A stretch of 64,000 bases of DNA, taken from UBA2040 sp963977135 (lineage in GTDB: Bacteria > Bacteroidota > Bacteroidia > Flavobacteriales_D > Crocinitomicaceae). Location: positions 372,001-436,000 of the forward strand of contig CAXBNN010000001.1 in NCBI GenBank assembly GCA_963977135.1, read 5' to 3'. Shown piece after piece: positions 36,171 to 44,797 of this stretch. The position numbers and the translations under genes are program-made. Within the stretch, counting starts at the first letter, position 1; each line of letters begins with the position of its first letter. The notes under the pieces were generated by a model that was not told where the DNA came from, did not search any database, and saw only the letters and a program-made list of their open reading frames with translations.

Positions 36171-36539
36171 ATGAACCTCCGCATATTACATTTACTCTTC
36201 AATATTGTGATGCTGACTATCGGATTGATTCTCTGTTTGGAGTATTGGCAAACAGAACAGTTCTCAGCCATAAAGCAAGTGTCGGTTCCCATCATGATTT
36301 TGGTGATTATTTACATCACTTTTCATTTCTTTAAAAGGCTACTTTTCAAAAACATCAAGTGGTGGGATTGGCTCTATTATATTGCAATGGTGAGTATCGC
36401 TTTGCCCGTATTCTTTGCCAATTCAATTAATGAAAACTTTTACCATTGGATACTAGACATAGGAAGCACTTTTTTTATCATTCCAGTACTAATCGATTCT
36501 TATGATTGGTGGAAAAACCGAAAACAAAAAGACGAATGA
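36171..36539 (+). CDS. Four-helix membrane protein of unknown function
   Basis: A 122-residue hydrophobic protein with four probable membrane helices (about residues 5-24, 36-54, 65-82 and 91-110) and a C-terminal charged tail (WWKNRKQKDE). I do not recognise a family. Its stop overlaps the ATG of mpl (ATGA), so the two are coupled, hinting at an envelope role. Confidence 0.55.
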   Translation: MNLRILHLLFNIVMLTIGLILCLEYWQTEQFSAIKQVSVPIMILVIIYITFHFFKRLLFKNIKWWDWLYYIAMVSIALPVFFANSINENFYHWILDIGSTFFIIPVLIDSYDWWKNRKQKDE

Positions 36540-37897
36540 ATGTTCACTTTATAGCAATTGGTGGAAGCGCCATGCACAATTTGGCTATTGCCTTGAAACG
36601 AAAAGGCATGGTTGTAACAGGTTCAGATGATGAAATTTTTGAACCTTCGAAATCGCGTTTAGCAAAAGATGAAATTTTGCCGAAACATATAGGTTGGGAT
36701 GCGGACATGATTTCAAAGGATTTGGATGCTGTAATTCTCGGAATGCATGCAAGAGCAGATAATCCTGAATTGTTGAAAGCGAAAGAACTCAATTTGCCGA
36801 TTTTCTCTTATCCAGAATATTTATACGAGCAAAGCAAAGATAAAAAGCGCTTGGTCATAGGCGGAAGTCACGGAAAAACGACGATAACTTCAATGATTTT
36901 GCATGTTTTCAAGGAATTAGGCATGAACGTCGATTATATGGTTGGCGCGCAATTGGAAGGATACGATTGCATGGTTAAAATTACCGAAGACGCTAAAATC
37001 ATGGTTTTAGAAGGCGATGAATATTTGAGTTCACCAATCGACAGAAGGCCAAAATTTCATTTATACCATCCTGATGTTGCTTTAATTAGTGGAATTGCTT
37101 GGGATCACATCAACGTTTTTCCAACCTGGGAAAATTACATCGAGCAATTCGATGTTTTTTGTCAGAAGATAGCGAGTGACGGCTATTTGACTTACGCCAA
37201 CAACGACCCAGAAGTTAAGAGACTAGGGGAGAGGTATTCTTCGAAAATTACGACAGTTCCCTATGATGTTCCCAAATACGAAATGACTGAAGAAGGGACT
37301 ATTTTGATTTGGGACGGAGAAAAATATCCATTAAAGATATTCGGAGCACATAACCTTCAAAATCTTGTCGGAGCGATGCGTTTGGCGGAACAAGTTGGAG
37401 TTACGACAAAACAATTCTTTACTGCAGCACAGACCTTCACAGGAGCAGGGAAACGTATGGAGAAAGTCACTGAGAAAGGAAATTTCATTCTTTTCAAAGA
37501 TTTCGCCCATTCGCCGAGTAAATTGAAAGCAACTATAAACGCGGTGAAAGAACAATATTCAGACAGAAGAATAGTCGCTTGTATGGAATTGCATACTTTT
37601 TCTTCCTTGAACAAAGAATTCCTGCCTTTGTACAAAAATACTATGGACAAAGCTGATTCAGCAGTTGTCTATTACAGCGATCATGTTGTTGAACACAAGA
37701 AACTACCAGCTTTAGCGAAGGAAGAAGTAGAACATAACTTTGGAGGAAAGGTTCAAGTTTTGAAGAAAACCGAAGATGTTCTTGATTTCATACGTTCTCA
37801 AGACTGGAATAATTCAGTATTGCTGATGATGAGTAGTGGTAATTTTGATGGGATAGATTTTGATAAATTGGGCGAAGAGTTAGCAGCGAAAATTTAA
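36536..37897 (+). CDS. mpl: UDP-N-acetylmuramate:L-alanyl-gamma-D-glutamyl-meso-diaminopimelate ligase (Mpl)
   Basis: A 453-residue Mur-ligase-family protein that reattaches recycled tripeptide to UDP-MurNAc. It has the Rossmann N-domain (HFIAIGGSAMHNLAIALKRKG), the P-loop GGSHGKTTITSMI (~residues 105-117), EGDEYLSS and SGIAWDHINVFPTWENYIEQ. The C-terminal substrate domain has FKDFAHSPSKLKATI, a typical Mpl segment. I chose the ATG at 36536, since it overlaps the upstream stop as ATGA; the in-frame ATG at 36506 would add ten residues inside the upstream gene. Consistent with the dapA-made diaminopimelate in this window. Confidence 0.88.
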   Translation: MNVHFIAIGGSAMHNLAIALKRKGMVVTGSDDEIFEPSKSRLAKDEILPKHIGWDADMISKDLDAVILGMHARADNPELLKAKELNLPIFSYPEYLYEQSKDKKRLVIGGSHGKTTITSMILHVFKELGMNVDYMVGAQLEGYDCMVKITEDAKIMVLEGDEYLSSPIDRRPKFHLYHPDVALISGIAWDHINVFPTWENYIEQFDVFCQKIASDGYLTYANNDPEVKRLGERYSSKITTVPYDVPKYEMTEEGTILIWDGEKYPLKIFGAHNLQNLVGAMRLAEQVGVTTKQFFTAAQTFTGAGKRMEKVTEKGNFILFKDFAHSPSKLKATINAVKEQYSDRRIVACMELHTFSSLNKEFLPLYKNTMDKADSAVVYYSDHVVEHKKLPALAKEEVEHNFGGKVQVLKKTEDVLDFIRSQDWNNSVLLMMSSGNFDGIDFDKLGEELAAKI

Positions 37898-37900
37898 TAC

Positions 37901-38473
37901 ATGCACCTGATAATATCAGCAACGGATAAACAAAAAGCAATAGAAATTCTTGCCGAAGAATATCTCAATGCTGACAATGTAACTTGGATGTTTCGAAAGA
38001 AAACTAAGCGAAATGTCCGAATGCTTTTCAAGATTTTGTTCAACGAAGCTAAAGCTAAAAAAGGTGCATTTATCACTGAATCTAGTTCCGGTGTTTTATT
38101 TCTTTATCGACAAGACATTCAAAAACAAGCCTTCGCCAATTTCTTCTTGAAGCTTTATGTCTTGCTTTTCGTTGCAGGAATTTCTCGCGGTTTGAAAGCT
38201 TTAAAATGGCAAAAGACTGTCAATTCTATTCGTCCAAAAGAGGGAATGTTGGGTATAGCCTTCGCTATCAGTAATGATGAGAATAAAATGAAAACCTCTT
38301 TTGAAATTAAAAGAGAAATCAAAGTGATTTCCACGGAATCGAAACTTACTATCTACGCAGAAACTACAGTTCCGCGAATAAAAATACTTTATGAATCCAT
38401 TGGCTTTGAGGTTTATCATGAAATGGAACATGAGTTTGCAGATTTAAGGGTTTGGTTTTTGAAAAGTTCATAA
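37901..38473 (+). CDS. GNAT-like protein of unknown substrate
   Basis: A 190-residue protein that starts 3 nt after mpl. Its C-terminal part, VPRIKILYESIGFEVYHEME, resembles the last strand/helix of GNAT N-acetyltransferases, and the middle contains an aromatic hydrophobic stretch (LKLYVLLFVAGISRGL). The classical R/Q-x2-G-x-G/A motif is not clear, so the family is uncertain. Its last ~72 nt recur in degraded form about 2.1 kb downstream (40482-40553). Confidence 0.5.
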   Translation: MHLIISATDKQKAIEILAEEYLNADNVTWMFRKKTKRNVRMLFKILFNEAKAKKGAFITESSSGVLFLYRQDIQKQAFANFFLKLYVLLFVAGISRGLKALKWQKTVNSIRPKEGMLGIAFAISNDENKMKTSFEIKREIKVISTESKLTIYAETTVPRIKILYESIGFEVYHEMEHEFADLRVWFLKSS

Positions 38474-38769
38474 TAATCCTTTCAGTTTTTTTATGTTCTA
38501 TCCAACCCAGATGACTAAAAAAGAGTCTTCCTTTTTTATGGTTATTATTAATTAGTGTTAAAATGGAGCGGGTGTTAAATACGACCAAGTTTAATCTGTT
38601 CCTTCCATCCGAATATGGAACTTCCTTTTTACAGAGGGTTTCATGAATCAGTCTTATTTATATATAAATTATTTTTATATATTTCATTAAATAAATAAAT
38701 AAAATTTAATGAATTAAAATGTCTTGATTTGTTTAAAACAGTTTTTAATAAACTTAAAACAAACAAGAT
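38474..38769 (+). other. AT-rich intergenic region with a 10-bp inverted repeat
   Basis: Contains a very AT-rich block (about 38655-38760) with TTCATTAAAT (38683-38692) and its exact complement ATTTAATGAA (38704-38713), separated by 11 nt. It probably holds the promoter of the SPFH gene, but I see no standard box. Confidence 0.4.
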
Positions 38770-39537
38770 ATGAAAATAGTAAAATCAACATTTGTACTTG
38801 CATCTTCAATTATTTTAACGAGTTGCGCTGTTATTCGTCCTGGAGAGGTTGGTGTGAAGCAGCGAATGGGAAAATTAAGTGATGAATATAAAACACAAGG
38901 CGCTATTTGGTACAATCCGTTTGTTACACGTGTCATTATCACGAACGTTCAAATAAAAGATATTGAACTTTCCTTGAGTCTTCCGAGTAAAGAAGGACTA
39001 AGCGTTCAATCGCAGATTTCTATTCTCTATCGTATTGAGGAAAAAAGCGTGCCTAGCGTGATTAAAAATATTGGTTTAGGCTATGAAAATATTATTTCAA
39101 ATGTTTTCCGGTCGGCAGCAGCTGATGTTTGTTCGCAATACTTTGCAAAAGATATGCATTCAGGAATGAGGGCTGAAATTGAGAAGTCAATTTTAGACAA
39201 AATGGCCGAAACATTGGATCCTCAGGGTATTGACATTGCAGCCGTTCTGATGAAAAGCATCAAATTACCAGATGGTTTATCAAGTTCTATAGAGCAAAAA
39301 CTGCAAGCCGAGCAAAACGCAATGCGAATGGAATTTATTTTGAAGCAAGAAAAATTAGAAGCTGAGCGTAAAATAATTGAAGCAACCGGAGCAAAAGACG
39401 CGCAGAAAATTCTTTCCGAAGGATTGACCGATCAAATCATTAAAATAAGAAGTATTGAAGCTTTTCTGGAGCTAGCGAAGTCGCCGAACAGCAAAGTCAT
39501 TATCACCGATGGGAAAACACCTTATTTGGTAGATTAA
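38770..39537 (+). CDS. SPFH/band 7 (prohibitin-like) lipoprotein
   Basis: A 255-residue protein with a lipobox (LTSC, Cys at 19) instead of the usual membrane helix. It has the SPFH core (IRPGEVGVKQRMGKLSDEY, IKDIELSLSLPSKEGLSVQS, ILYRIEEKSV), a C-terminal coiled coil (IEQKLQAEQNAMRMEFILKQ) and IITDGKTPYLVD at the end, as in prohibitins. SPFH proteins scaffold membrane complexes. Tethering by a lipid would place it in the periplasm, either leaflet-facing; this is unusual. It lies 81 nt upstream of the carbonic anhydrase gene. Confidence 0.8.
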   Translation: MKIVKSTFVLASSIILTSCAVIRPGEVGVKQRMGKLSDEYKTQGAIWYNPFVTRVIITNVQIKDIELSLSLPSKEGLSVQSQISILYRIEEKSVPSVIKNIGLGYENIISNVFRSAAADVCSQYFAKDMHSGMRAEIEKSILDKMAETLDPQGIDIAAVLMKSIKLPDGLSSSIEQKLQAEQNAMRMEFILKQEKLEAERKIIEATGAKDAQKILSEGLTDQIIKIRSIEAFLELAKSPNSKVIITDGKTPYLVD

Positions 39538-39618
39538 AAAACAATAGAAGTTGTGTCAGTTGAAATGTTGATACCCGAATAATGAGCAGAAAGTAATCAC
39601 CTATTAAATTAAAAAATT

Positions 39619-40374
39619 ATGAGAAATCCAGTGTTAAACATTTTTACAATTGCATTAGTAATGTCCATCACATCCTGTGGTGATAAACAAGTGGAAGTCT
39701 CTGAATCGAAAGCGGAGGTACTTTCTCTTAGAGATCAATTGCCCGTTATTTCTCATGTTATGACGCTTGAAGATCAACAACGACTGACTCCAGATATGGT
39801 TCTAACACAATTTAAGGAAGGGAATCAGCGGTTTTTAAGCGGTGAGTTCACGTTAAGAGATCACTCCGAGCAAGTTAGGAAGGCGGCAGCTGGGCAGTTT
39901 CCGAAAGCCGTTGTTTTAAGCTGTTTGGATAGCCGAGTGCCAGTTGAGGACGTTTTTGATCAAGGAATAGGTGACGTATTTGTTGGTCGTGTAGCCGGAA
40001 ATTTCATCAACGAAGATCTATTAGGAAGCCTAGAGTTTGCGTGTAAAGTGGCCGGAGCTAAACTAGTTTTGGTTATGGGACATGAAGAATGCGGTGCGAT
40101 AAAGGCAGCGATTGATAATGTAGAACTTGGAAATATAACAGCTATGCTAACAAAAATTAAACCAGCCGTTGAAAAGAGTCAAAATTTTTCAGGTGAAAAA
40201 ACCTCTAAGAATGGAAAATTTGTAGAGCACGTTTGTAAGAGTAACGTTGAACATGCTATCGATCAAATCCGCTCGAAAAGCCCTATTTTAAAAGAAATGG
40301 AAGACAAGGGTGAAATAAAAATAGTTGGTGCGTATTATCGTCTTGGAAATGGTGAGTTAGAATTCCTAAACTAA
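39619..40374 (+). CDS. Exported beta-class carbonic anhydrase (lipoprotein)
   Basis: A 251-residue protein with lipobox ITSC (Cys at 20). It has the complete beta-CA zinc site: Cys, Asp and Arg in SCLDSRVPVEDVFDQGIGDV (CxDxR), and His/Cys in GHEECGAIKAA. The function is reversible hydration of CO2. It is thus probably envelope-located, unlike the usual cytosolic beta-CAs. A SPFH lipoprotein gene precedes it and a terminator follows. Confidence 0.85.
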   Translation: MRNPVLNIFTIALVMSITSCGDKQVEVSESKAEVLSLRDQLPVISHVMTLEDQQRLTPDMVLTQFKEGNQRFLSGEFTLRDHSEQVRKAAAGQFPKAVVLSCLDSRVPVEDVFDQGIGDVFVGRVAGNFINEDLLGSLEFACKVAGAKLVLVMGHEECGAIKAAIDNVELGNITAMLTKIKPAVEKSQNFSGEKTSKNGKFVEHVCKSNVEHAIDQIRSKSPILKEMEDKGEIKIVGAYYRLGNGELEFLN

Positions 40375-40414
40375 ACTATTGATCATATAGACACTGGTTA
40401 AATCCATTAAGAAG

Positions 40415-40444
40415 TCCGAAATTTTCAAGAATTTCGGATTTTTT
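40415..40444 (+). terminator. Intrinsic terminator after carbonic anhydrase
   Basis: TCCGAAATT (40415-40423) pairs with AATTTCGGA (40430-40438) with a 6-nt loop, followed by T6. Confidence 0.75.
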
Positions 40445-40456
40445 ATTTAGACCGAA

Positions 40457-40549
40457 ATGACCATTCGGAAGATAAAAGCAATTTATGAATCCATTGGTTT
40501 TGAGCTTTATCATGAAATGGAAAATGAGTTTGCAGATTTAAGGGTTTAG
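40457..40549 (+). pseudogene. Duplicated C-terminal fragment of the GNAT-like gene at 37901
   Basis: Reads as M T I R K I K A I Y E S I G F E L Y H E and continues MENEFADLRV, then TAG. It matches the C-terminus of the 190-residue protein (YESIGFEVYHEMEHEFADLR then VW) with four base differences over 72 nt, including G to A that turns Trp into a stop. Frame is retained; upstream similarity fades within about 25 nt. It lies directly after the carbonic anhydrase terminator. A 30-codon reading frame could be translated, but it is best seen as a remnant. Confidence 0.7.
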
Positions 40550-40594
40550 TTTTAAGGAAGAATTAATCGTAGCCTCTCGAACTGGCATTATCCG

Positions 40595-40602
40595 TATATT
40601 TG
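40595..40602 (+). promoter_or_regulatory. Candidate promoter box TATATTTG
   Basis: Exact TAnnTTTG match 35 nt before the methyltransferase ATG. Confidence 0.45.
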
Positions 40603-40636
40603 AATTTCAAGTAAAACCATACCTTAATAAAGGAAA

Positions 40637-41263
40637 ATGAACAAAATGTCAGAAATGTGGGATAGTCGATATTCCGCAGAAGGATACGCATACGGAAGCG
40701 AACCAAATGAATTTTTCAAGGATTCGCTTTCAAAATACAATCTCACTGGATCGATTTTATTTCCAGCAGAAGGAGAAGGTAGAAACGCAGTTTACGCGGC
40801 TAAGAAAGGATTGACCGTAAGCGCTTTCGATATTAGCATAGAAGGAAAAAAGAAAGCCTTGCAATTGGCTGAAAAAGAAAATGTTGAAATCAATTACGCG
40901 CTGGGCGATTTTTTTGAATTGGATTTAATTCATCAGAAATTTGACGCTGCTGCTCTTATTTATGCACATTTTCCACCATCAATATTGTCGAAATTTTACA
41001 CGAAAATTGGTGAAATGATTTCACCTAATGGACTTATCATTTTAGAAGGTTTCAGCAAGAACAATTTAAAATATAGAGAAGAGAATCCAGGCATTGGTGG
41101 TCCAGATAAACTGGAAATGTTGTTCTCTACAGAATCCATTCAAAACCTATTTCCCGATTTCGAAATTATTGAATTGGAAGAAGTTGTTGTTGAATTGAAC
41201 GAAGGAAAGTTTCATAATGGACAGGGAAGTGTCATCAGGTTTGTAGGTAAAAGGAAACCATAA
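40637..41263 (+). CDS. Class I SAM-dependent methyltransferase (TehB/thiopurine-type)
   Basis: A 208-residue soluble enzyme: MWDSRYSAEGYAYGSEPNEF at the N-terminus, motif I LFPAEGEGRNAVYAA (here with E-x-G-x-G-x-N as in the TehB/TPMT group), an acidic residue in VSAFDIS and GPDKLEMLF near the end. The group includes tellurite-resistance and thiol methyltransferases, but substrate is not determined. Has its own promoter. Confidence 0.75.
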   Translation: MNKMSEMWDSRYSAEGYAYGSEPNEFFKDSLSKYNLTGSILFPAEGEGRNAVYAAKKGLTVSAFDISIEGKKKALQLAEKENVEINYALGDFFELDLIHQKFDAAALIYAHFPPSILSKFYTKIGEMISPNGLIILEGFSKNNLKYREENPGIGGPDKLEMLFSTESIQNLFPDFEIIELEEVVVELNEGKFHNGQGSVIRFVGKRKP

Positions 41264-41466
41264 ATTGGAAAAATTCTCTTTGCCACTGTCTATGCCTGTG
41301 TCTCATCAGAAAGGCTCTTACTTTGCGGTAGCTATCTTTAAAAAGACCAACTCTAGATGATTTTGAGAACAGATTTTTACTTTAAATCAATCTGATTTGG
41401 AATAGTCTTTTTAAAACTCATAACAAACTAAAAGTGGAGTTTAGATCCACTTAAAAAAACGGGGTA

Positions 41467-41495
41467 TTGTTTAATAGGGTTTATTATTATATTTG
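41467..41495 (+). promoter_or_regulatory. Promoter TTG-N18-TATATTTG
   Basis: TTG at 41467-41469 and TATATTTG at 41488-41495 are separated by 18 nt, close to the Bacteroidota two-part consensus. The ATG of the next gene is at 41503, 7 nt after the box, so the transcript should be leaderless or almost so. Confidence 0.55.
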
Positions 41496-41502
41496 AGTTT
41501 AT

Positions 41503-42471
41503 ATGGATAGACTAATCACCTCACTTTTAAGTTTGCTTTTATTTATTAACCTCAGTTTTTCCCAAAACTCCGAAAAAGAACCTCAGTTATTTGATGTGAA
41601 TTGGACTGTGGGAACTGAGAAAACGGTATATCAAGTTGATTCAACGATAGTTTACAATATGGATTCGCTTTTTATGTCTACTGGTATAAAGTCGGGTTAT
41701 AAAATTAAAGTGGTGAGTCTGCAAGATACTGTTTATGAAATCCTTTTCAAGCAAATGGTATTCGATAACGATATATCTTTGAAGTCGGACTTAATGCAGA
41801 CTGAATCTATAGAACGAGTGTTTCAGGAATTGCTTGCCGAGTTGCAAAGTAAAATGCAAGATTTTGAATATACCTTTCTCGTGAATAAGAATACGGCCCA
41901 GGCGTTTGAAGTTAAGAATGAAGAGCAATTAATGAATTTAATTGAAGAGGTCGTTGATATTGCTTTGACTCATTTAACTAAAAATTTAGAAGATGGAATG
42001 GACGAAACGAAGGAAAAACTAATTCAAGATAAAGTAGAAGAATACATTAATGAGAAAATGCCTGAAGCGATTCAAACTATGCTAAACTCTTTCAATTATA
42101 TTTTCCAAGCCTATAGTTTTCCTTTTATTTTGGATGAGACATATAGGGCTGATATAGAAGTATATCAAATAGATCAAATACAGTATAGCGAACTTGAAAG
42201 TAAGGCTGGACTTGCTGTGAATAGCTCAATTCAAGGTTCAGTTTTAAATATAGATTATGAATATGAATACGACAAGGAAAGCGCTTATCTTGACTACATA
42301 GTGGCAAGGGATATGCAAGATAAAATATCGATAGATCAATTTGAAATTGAGGAACGCGTCATTTCTGAGTTTGATATTGAATCTTCGTGGATGACAAAAA
42401 GTACGTCATTTGTTAAAGCAAAAATCGGAGACGTAATCTTGAACAACAAAACGCTTATCACCATACAGTAA
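41503..42471 (+). CDS. Exported protein of unknown function
   Basis: A 322-residue protein with a signal peptide (DRLITSLLSLLLFINLSFSQ). The mature part has acidic amphipathic stretches (EEQLMNLIEEVVDIALTHLT, KEKLIQDKVEEYINEKMPEA) with likely helices, and several DYEYEYD-type acidic runs. I recognise no family. It has its own promoter; codon and base composition look like its neighbours. The DUF4625 gene follows on the other strand. Confidence 0.55.
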   Translation: MDRLITSLLSLLLFINLSFSQNSEKEPQLFDVNWTVGTEKTVYQVDSTIVYNMDSLFMSTGIKSGYKIKVVSLQDTVYEILFKQMVFDNDISLKSDLMQTESIERVFQELLAELQSKMQDFEYTFLVNKNTAQAFEVKNEEQLMNLIEEVVDIALTHLTKNLEDGMDETKEKLIQDKVEEYINEKMPEAIQTMLNSFNYIFQAYSFPFILDETYRADIEVYQIDQIQYSELESKAGLAVNSSIQGSVLNIDYEYEYDKESAYLDYIVARDMQDKISIDQFEIEERVISEFDIESSWMTKSTSFVKAKIGDVILNNKTLITIQ

Positions 42472-42509
42472 GAATTGATTGTTGGTTTTAAAGATTATTC
42501 TGAATAAAA

Positions 42510-42905
42510 TCAAGGGTCAACAAAAAATCGTCGTGAAGCTTTCATTGATTTCCCATCATGATCAGCGGCTTCAACCCAAATGTAAAACTCACCAGTTACT
42601 CCGTTTGATAGATCAAAGCCAGTTGATGAGGTGTGTTTTTTTGCTCGCTTGCCCTTTGGTGATGTTGTTCCACTGCTAACTATTTCTGTCGACGCGACAC
42701 CATTCACATCACCGATATATTCTCGAATTTGTGATAACCCTCGATCGTCAGTAACTTTTATTTCATATTGAAAAAACGTACCCTGAGTAAAATGGGCATC
42801 GACCGCCGGTGCGACAATTGTAATTTCTGGAGATTCCTTGTCCTTACAGGAGGTGAGCAATATTGCAAATCCGAAAAACAAAAGGAATTTATAGGATTTA
42901 TTCAT
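42510..42905 (-). CDS. DUF4625 family lipoprotein
   Basis: A 131-residue lipoprotein with lipobox TSC (Cys at 20) and a single Ig-like beta domain (PEITIVAPAVDAHFTQGTFF, EIKVTDDRGLSQI, GVTGEFYIWVEAADHDG), the pattern of DUF4625, a Bacteroidota family of unknown function. It stands alone on the minus strand, with TATATTTC (one mismatch to the promoter box) 15 nt upstream of the ATG at 42905. Confidence 0.7.
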   Translation of the reverse strand: MNKSYKFLLFFGFAILLTSCKDKESPEITIVAPAVDAHFTQGTFFQYEIKVTDDRGLSQIREYIGDVNGVASTEIVSSGTTSPKGKRAKKHTSSTGFDLSNGVTGEFYIWVEAADHDGKSMKASRRFFVDP

Positions 42906-43002
42906 TTATAAAATTTTCTTGAAATATATGAAAATTGATTTAAAGGTCCGTATAAAGAGCACAACGTTAACACTTCTCGAATAAAAAGTTTACCTCAAAA
43001 AG

Positions 43003-43042
43003 AAAGCCCTCATCCCGATAGCTATCGGGACAAGGGCTTTTT
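43003..43042. terminator. Bidirectional hairpin with inner palindrome TCCCGATAGCTATCGGGA
   Basis: Outer stem AAAGCCCT (43003-43010) with AGGGCTTT (43033-43040); inner perfect 18-bp palindrome at 43013-43030. T-runs flank on both strands. It lies downstream of the FKBP gene at 43064 and can end transcription of that gene. Confidence 0.65.
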
Positions 43043-43063
43043 CAAACTATAAAATAAATCTTA

Positions 43064-43492
43064 TTATTTAATCTCTACTACTTCAAGGTCGAAGATAAGA
43101 TCTTTACCAGCCAAAGGATGATTTCCATCTACAACGATCGTTTCGTCTTTTATTTCAACGATAACCAAATTCATTTCTTGTCCTTCTTTCGATTTAGAAA
43201 TAAGTCCCATTCCAACCTCAGGAGCCATGTCTTGAGGAAGTTGAGATTTTGCAACTTCTTGTATCAATTCTTTATGAATTTCACCATAAGCTTCCTCTTT
43301 TGGGATAGTAATGGTTTTTTTCTCATTCAATTTCATGTCCAATACACCCTTTTCAAATCCAGGGATTAATTGTCCTTGTCCTAAAGTAAATTCTAAAGGT
43401 TCTTTTCCTTCAGAAGTGTCAAAAACATTTCCGTCAGCCAACTTACCTGTGTAATTTACTTTTACCGTGTTGTTCTCTTTTACTGTACTCAT
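43064..43492 (-). CDS. FKBP-type peptidyl-prolyl isomerase, SlyD-like
   Basis: A 142-residue cytosolic protein (no signal peptide) with the SlyD-like FKBP arrangement: VKVNYTGKLADGNVFDTSEG, FTLGQGQLIPGFEKGVLDMK, the insert-in-flap region, and VDGNHPLAGKDLIFDLEVVE at the C-terminus. Catalyses proline isomerisation and can act as a chaperone; the metal-binding tail of E. coli SlyD is absent. Confidence 0.88.
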   Translation of the reverse strand: MSTVKENNTVKVNYTGKLADGNVFDTSEGKEPLEFTLGQGQLIPGFEKGVLDMKLNEKKTITIPKEEAYGEIHKELIQEVAKSQLPQDMAPEVGMGLISKSKEGQEMNLVIVEIKDETIVVDGNHPLAGKDLIFDLEVVEIK

Positions 43493-43829
43493 ATTGTAAC
43501 TTTATTTTAAAAATAGCTTTCGTGCAATTTTTGCAAATCCACCATTTTTTTAAACGTCTGACATACTTCTTCCCCAAAACCACGCCAAAACCACTTAAAA
43601 TCCATTAAAATAGGTAATTTCGAAAATAATAAGATAAAAAAGGTGCTGTCATCCACTGATGGCAATAAATTAGGATTTTTCATCGTTTTTAATCAATTAT
43701 CCGCCAAAAACGACAATTAATCGGAGATTTTGTCAGTATTTGGATAAAATGGGGTGTTTTTAAGTGAAAAATAAATTTTTCTGAAGGCGATGAATTTGAT
43801 TGGAAAAGTGAATACAAAATCTTCTTTAC
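43493..43829 (+). other. 337-bp intergenic region, no feature recognised
   Basis: AT-rich spacer between divergent genes. I find no exact promoter box, no long hairpin and no coding frame that I can support. Confidence 0.6.
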
Positions 43830-44630
43830 ATGAACGTTGAAAGGTTAAAACGAAGCGATGTAAATTTACTACTCGATTTAATACCTGAAGGTTGGGAAGG
43901 TGTTTTGCCAATAATTCATTGGTACACTTGTGTTTCTTTTTGTCATCCCTTTAAAATCGTAAAGAAACAGAAAATCGTCGGAGTAGGTGTGGCTGTTTTA
44001 CATCAGGATACAGCTTGGTTATCTCACATCATGGTTCATCCTCTATATAGGAAGCGAGGAGTTGGGGCAGCTATAACCCAATATTTAATCGATTTTGTTT
44101 GTGAAAAAGGAATAAAGTCTATTTATCTAATTGCCACAGAAATGGGTGCACCAGTGTACAGTAAATTGGGCTTTGAGGTCGAAACAGAGTATTGCGTTTT
44201 TAAAGGTGAGAAAATAAAATTGGAAGAAACCCTATCAGATAAAATTATTCCTTATAGAAGCGAGTATAAAGAGCAAATTCTCCTGATGGATAGACTAACT
44301 TCGGGCGAAGGTCGCAGTGCTTATTTTGATGAACATCTGGAACAAGCGCAGATATTTATAAAGGATGAAGTTATCGAAGGATTCTACATGCCAACTTTAG
44401 GAGATGGATTGATTATTGCGACCAAGCCTCTTGCAGGAAAAGAACTAATGAAACTACGCTTAGCAACAAAGGATTTCTTCATCTTTCCTCAGGACAACAC
44501 AATAGCAGCCGAGTTAATGTCTGAATACAATTTTAAAGAGATGTACAAAGTAAAACGCATGTTTTTGGGAGAACGAATAAAATGGAATCCAGAATATCTT
44601 TACAATAGGGTTGGAGGAAACATTGGCTAA
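43830..44630 (+). CDS. GNAT family N-acetyltransferase, two-domain
   Basis: A 266-residue protein. The first GNAT domain (about 1-130) has the acetyl-CoA motif HIMVHPLYRKRGVGAAITQY and the closing YSKLGFEVETEYCVF. The second half (~130-266) is a helical/beta region ending near KRMFLGERIKWN and is probably a degenerate second GNAT domain. Substrate unknown. The gene stands alone. Confidence 0.8.
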   Translation: MNVERLKRSDVNLLLDLIPEGWEGVLPIIHWYTCVSFCHPFKIVKKQKIVGVGVAVLHQDTAWLSHIMVHPLYRKRGVGAAITQYLIDFVCEKGIKSIYLIATEMGAPVYSKLGFEVETEYCVFKGEKIKLEETLSDKIIPYRSEYKEQILLMDRLTSGEGRSAYFDEHLEQAQIFIKDEVIEGFYMPTLGDGLIIATKPLAGKELMKLRLATKDFFIFPQDNTIAAELMSEYNFKEMYKVKRMFLGERIKWNPEYLYNRVGGNIG

Positions 44631-44735
44631 AAACCCAAACTCAATCAACTCTCCACTTTCAAATCTCGCTTCTATTTAAATAAGTCCAATTTTTAATTAG
44701 CTCTGCCAATTTAAAGTGTAAAATCGTTTTTTTAT

Positions 44736-44743
44736 TACATTTG
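44736..44743 (+). promoter_or_regulatory. Candidate promoter box TACATTTG
   Basis: Exact TAnnTTTG match 55 nt before the YHYH protein ATG (44798). Confidence 0.45.
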
Positions 44744-44797
44744 GTTAATCTTTTCTACCAAATAGTCAGAGAATCAGCTTTTAAAACAAATGTCAAT

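Noticed and set aside
36506..36535. Earlier in-frame ATG for mpl
   Set aside because: It lies inside the preceding gene and adds ten basic residues without family support; the ATGA overlap at 36536 is better.
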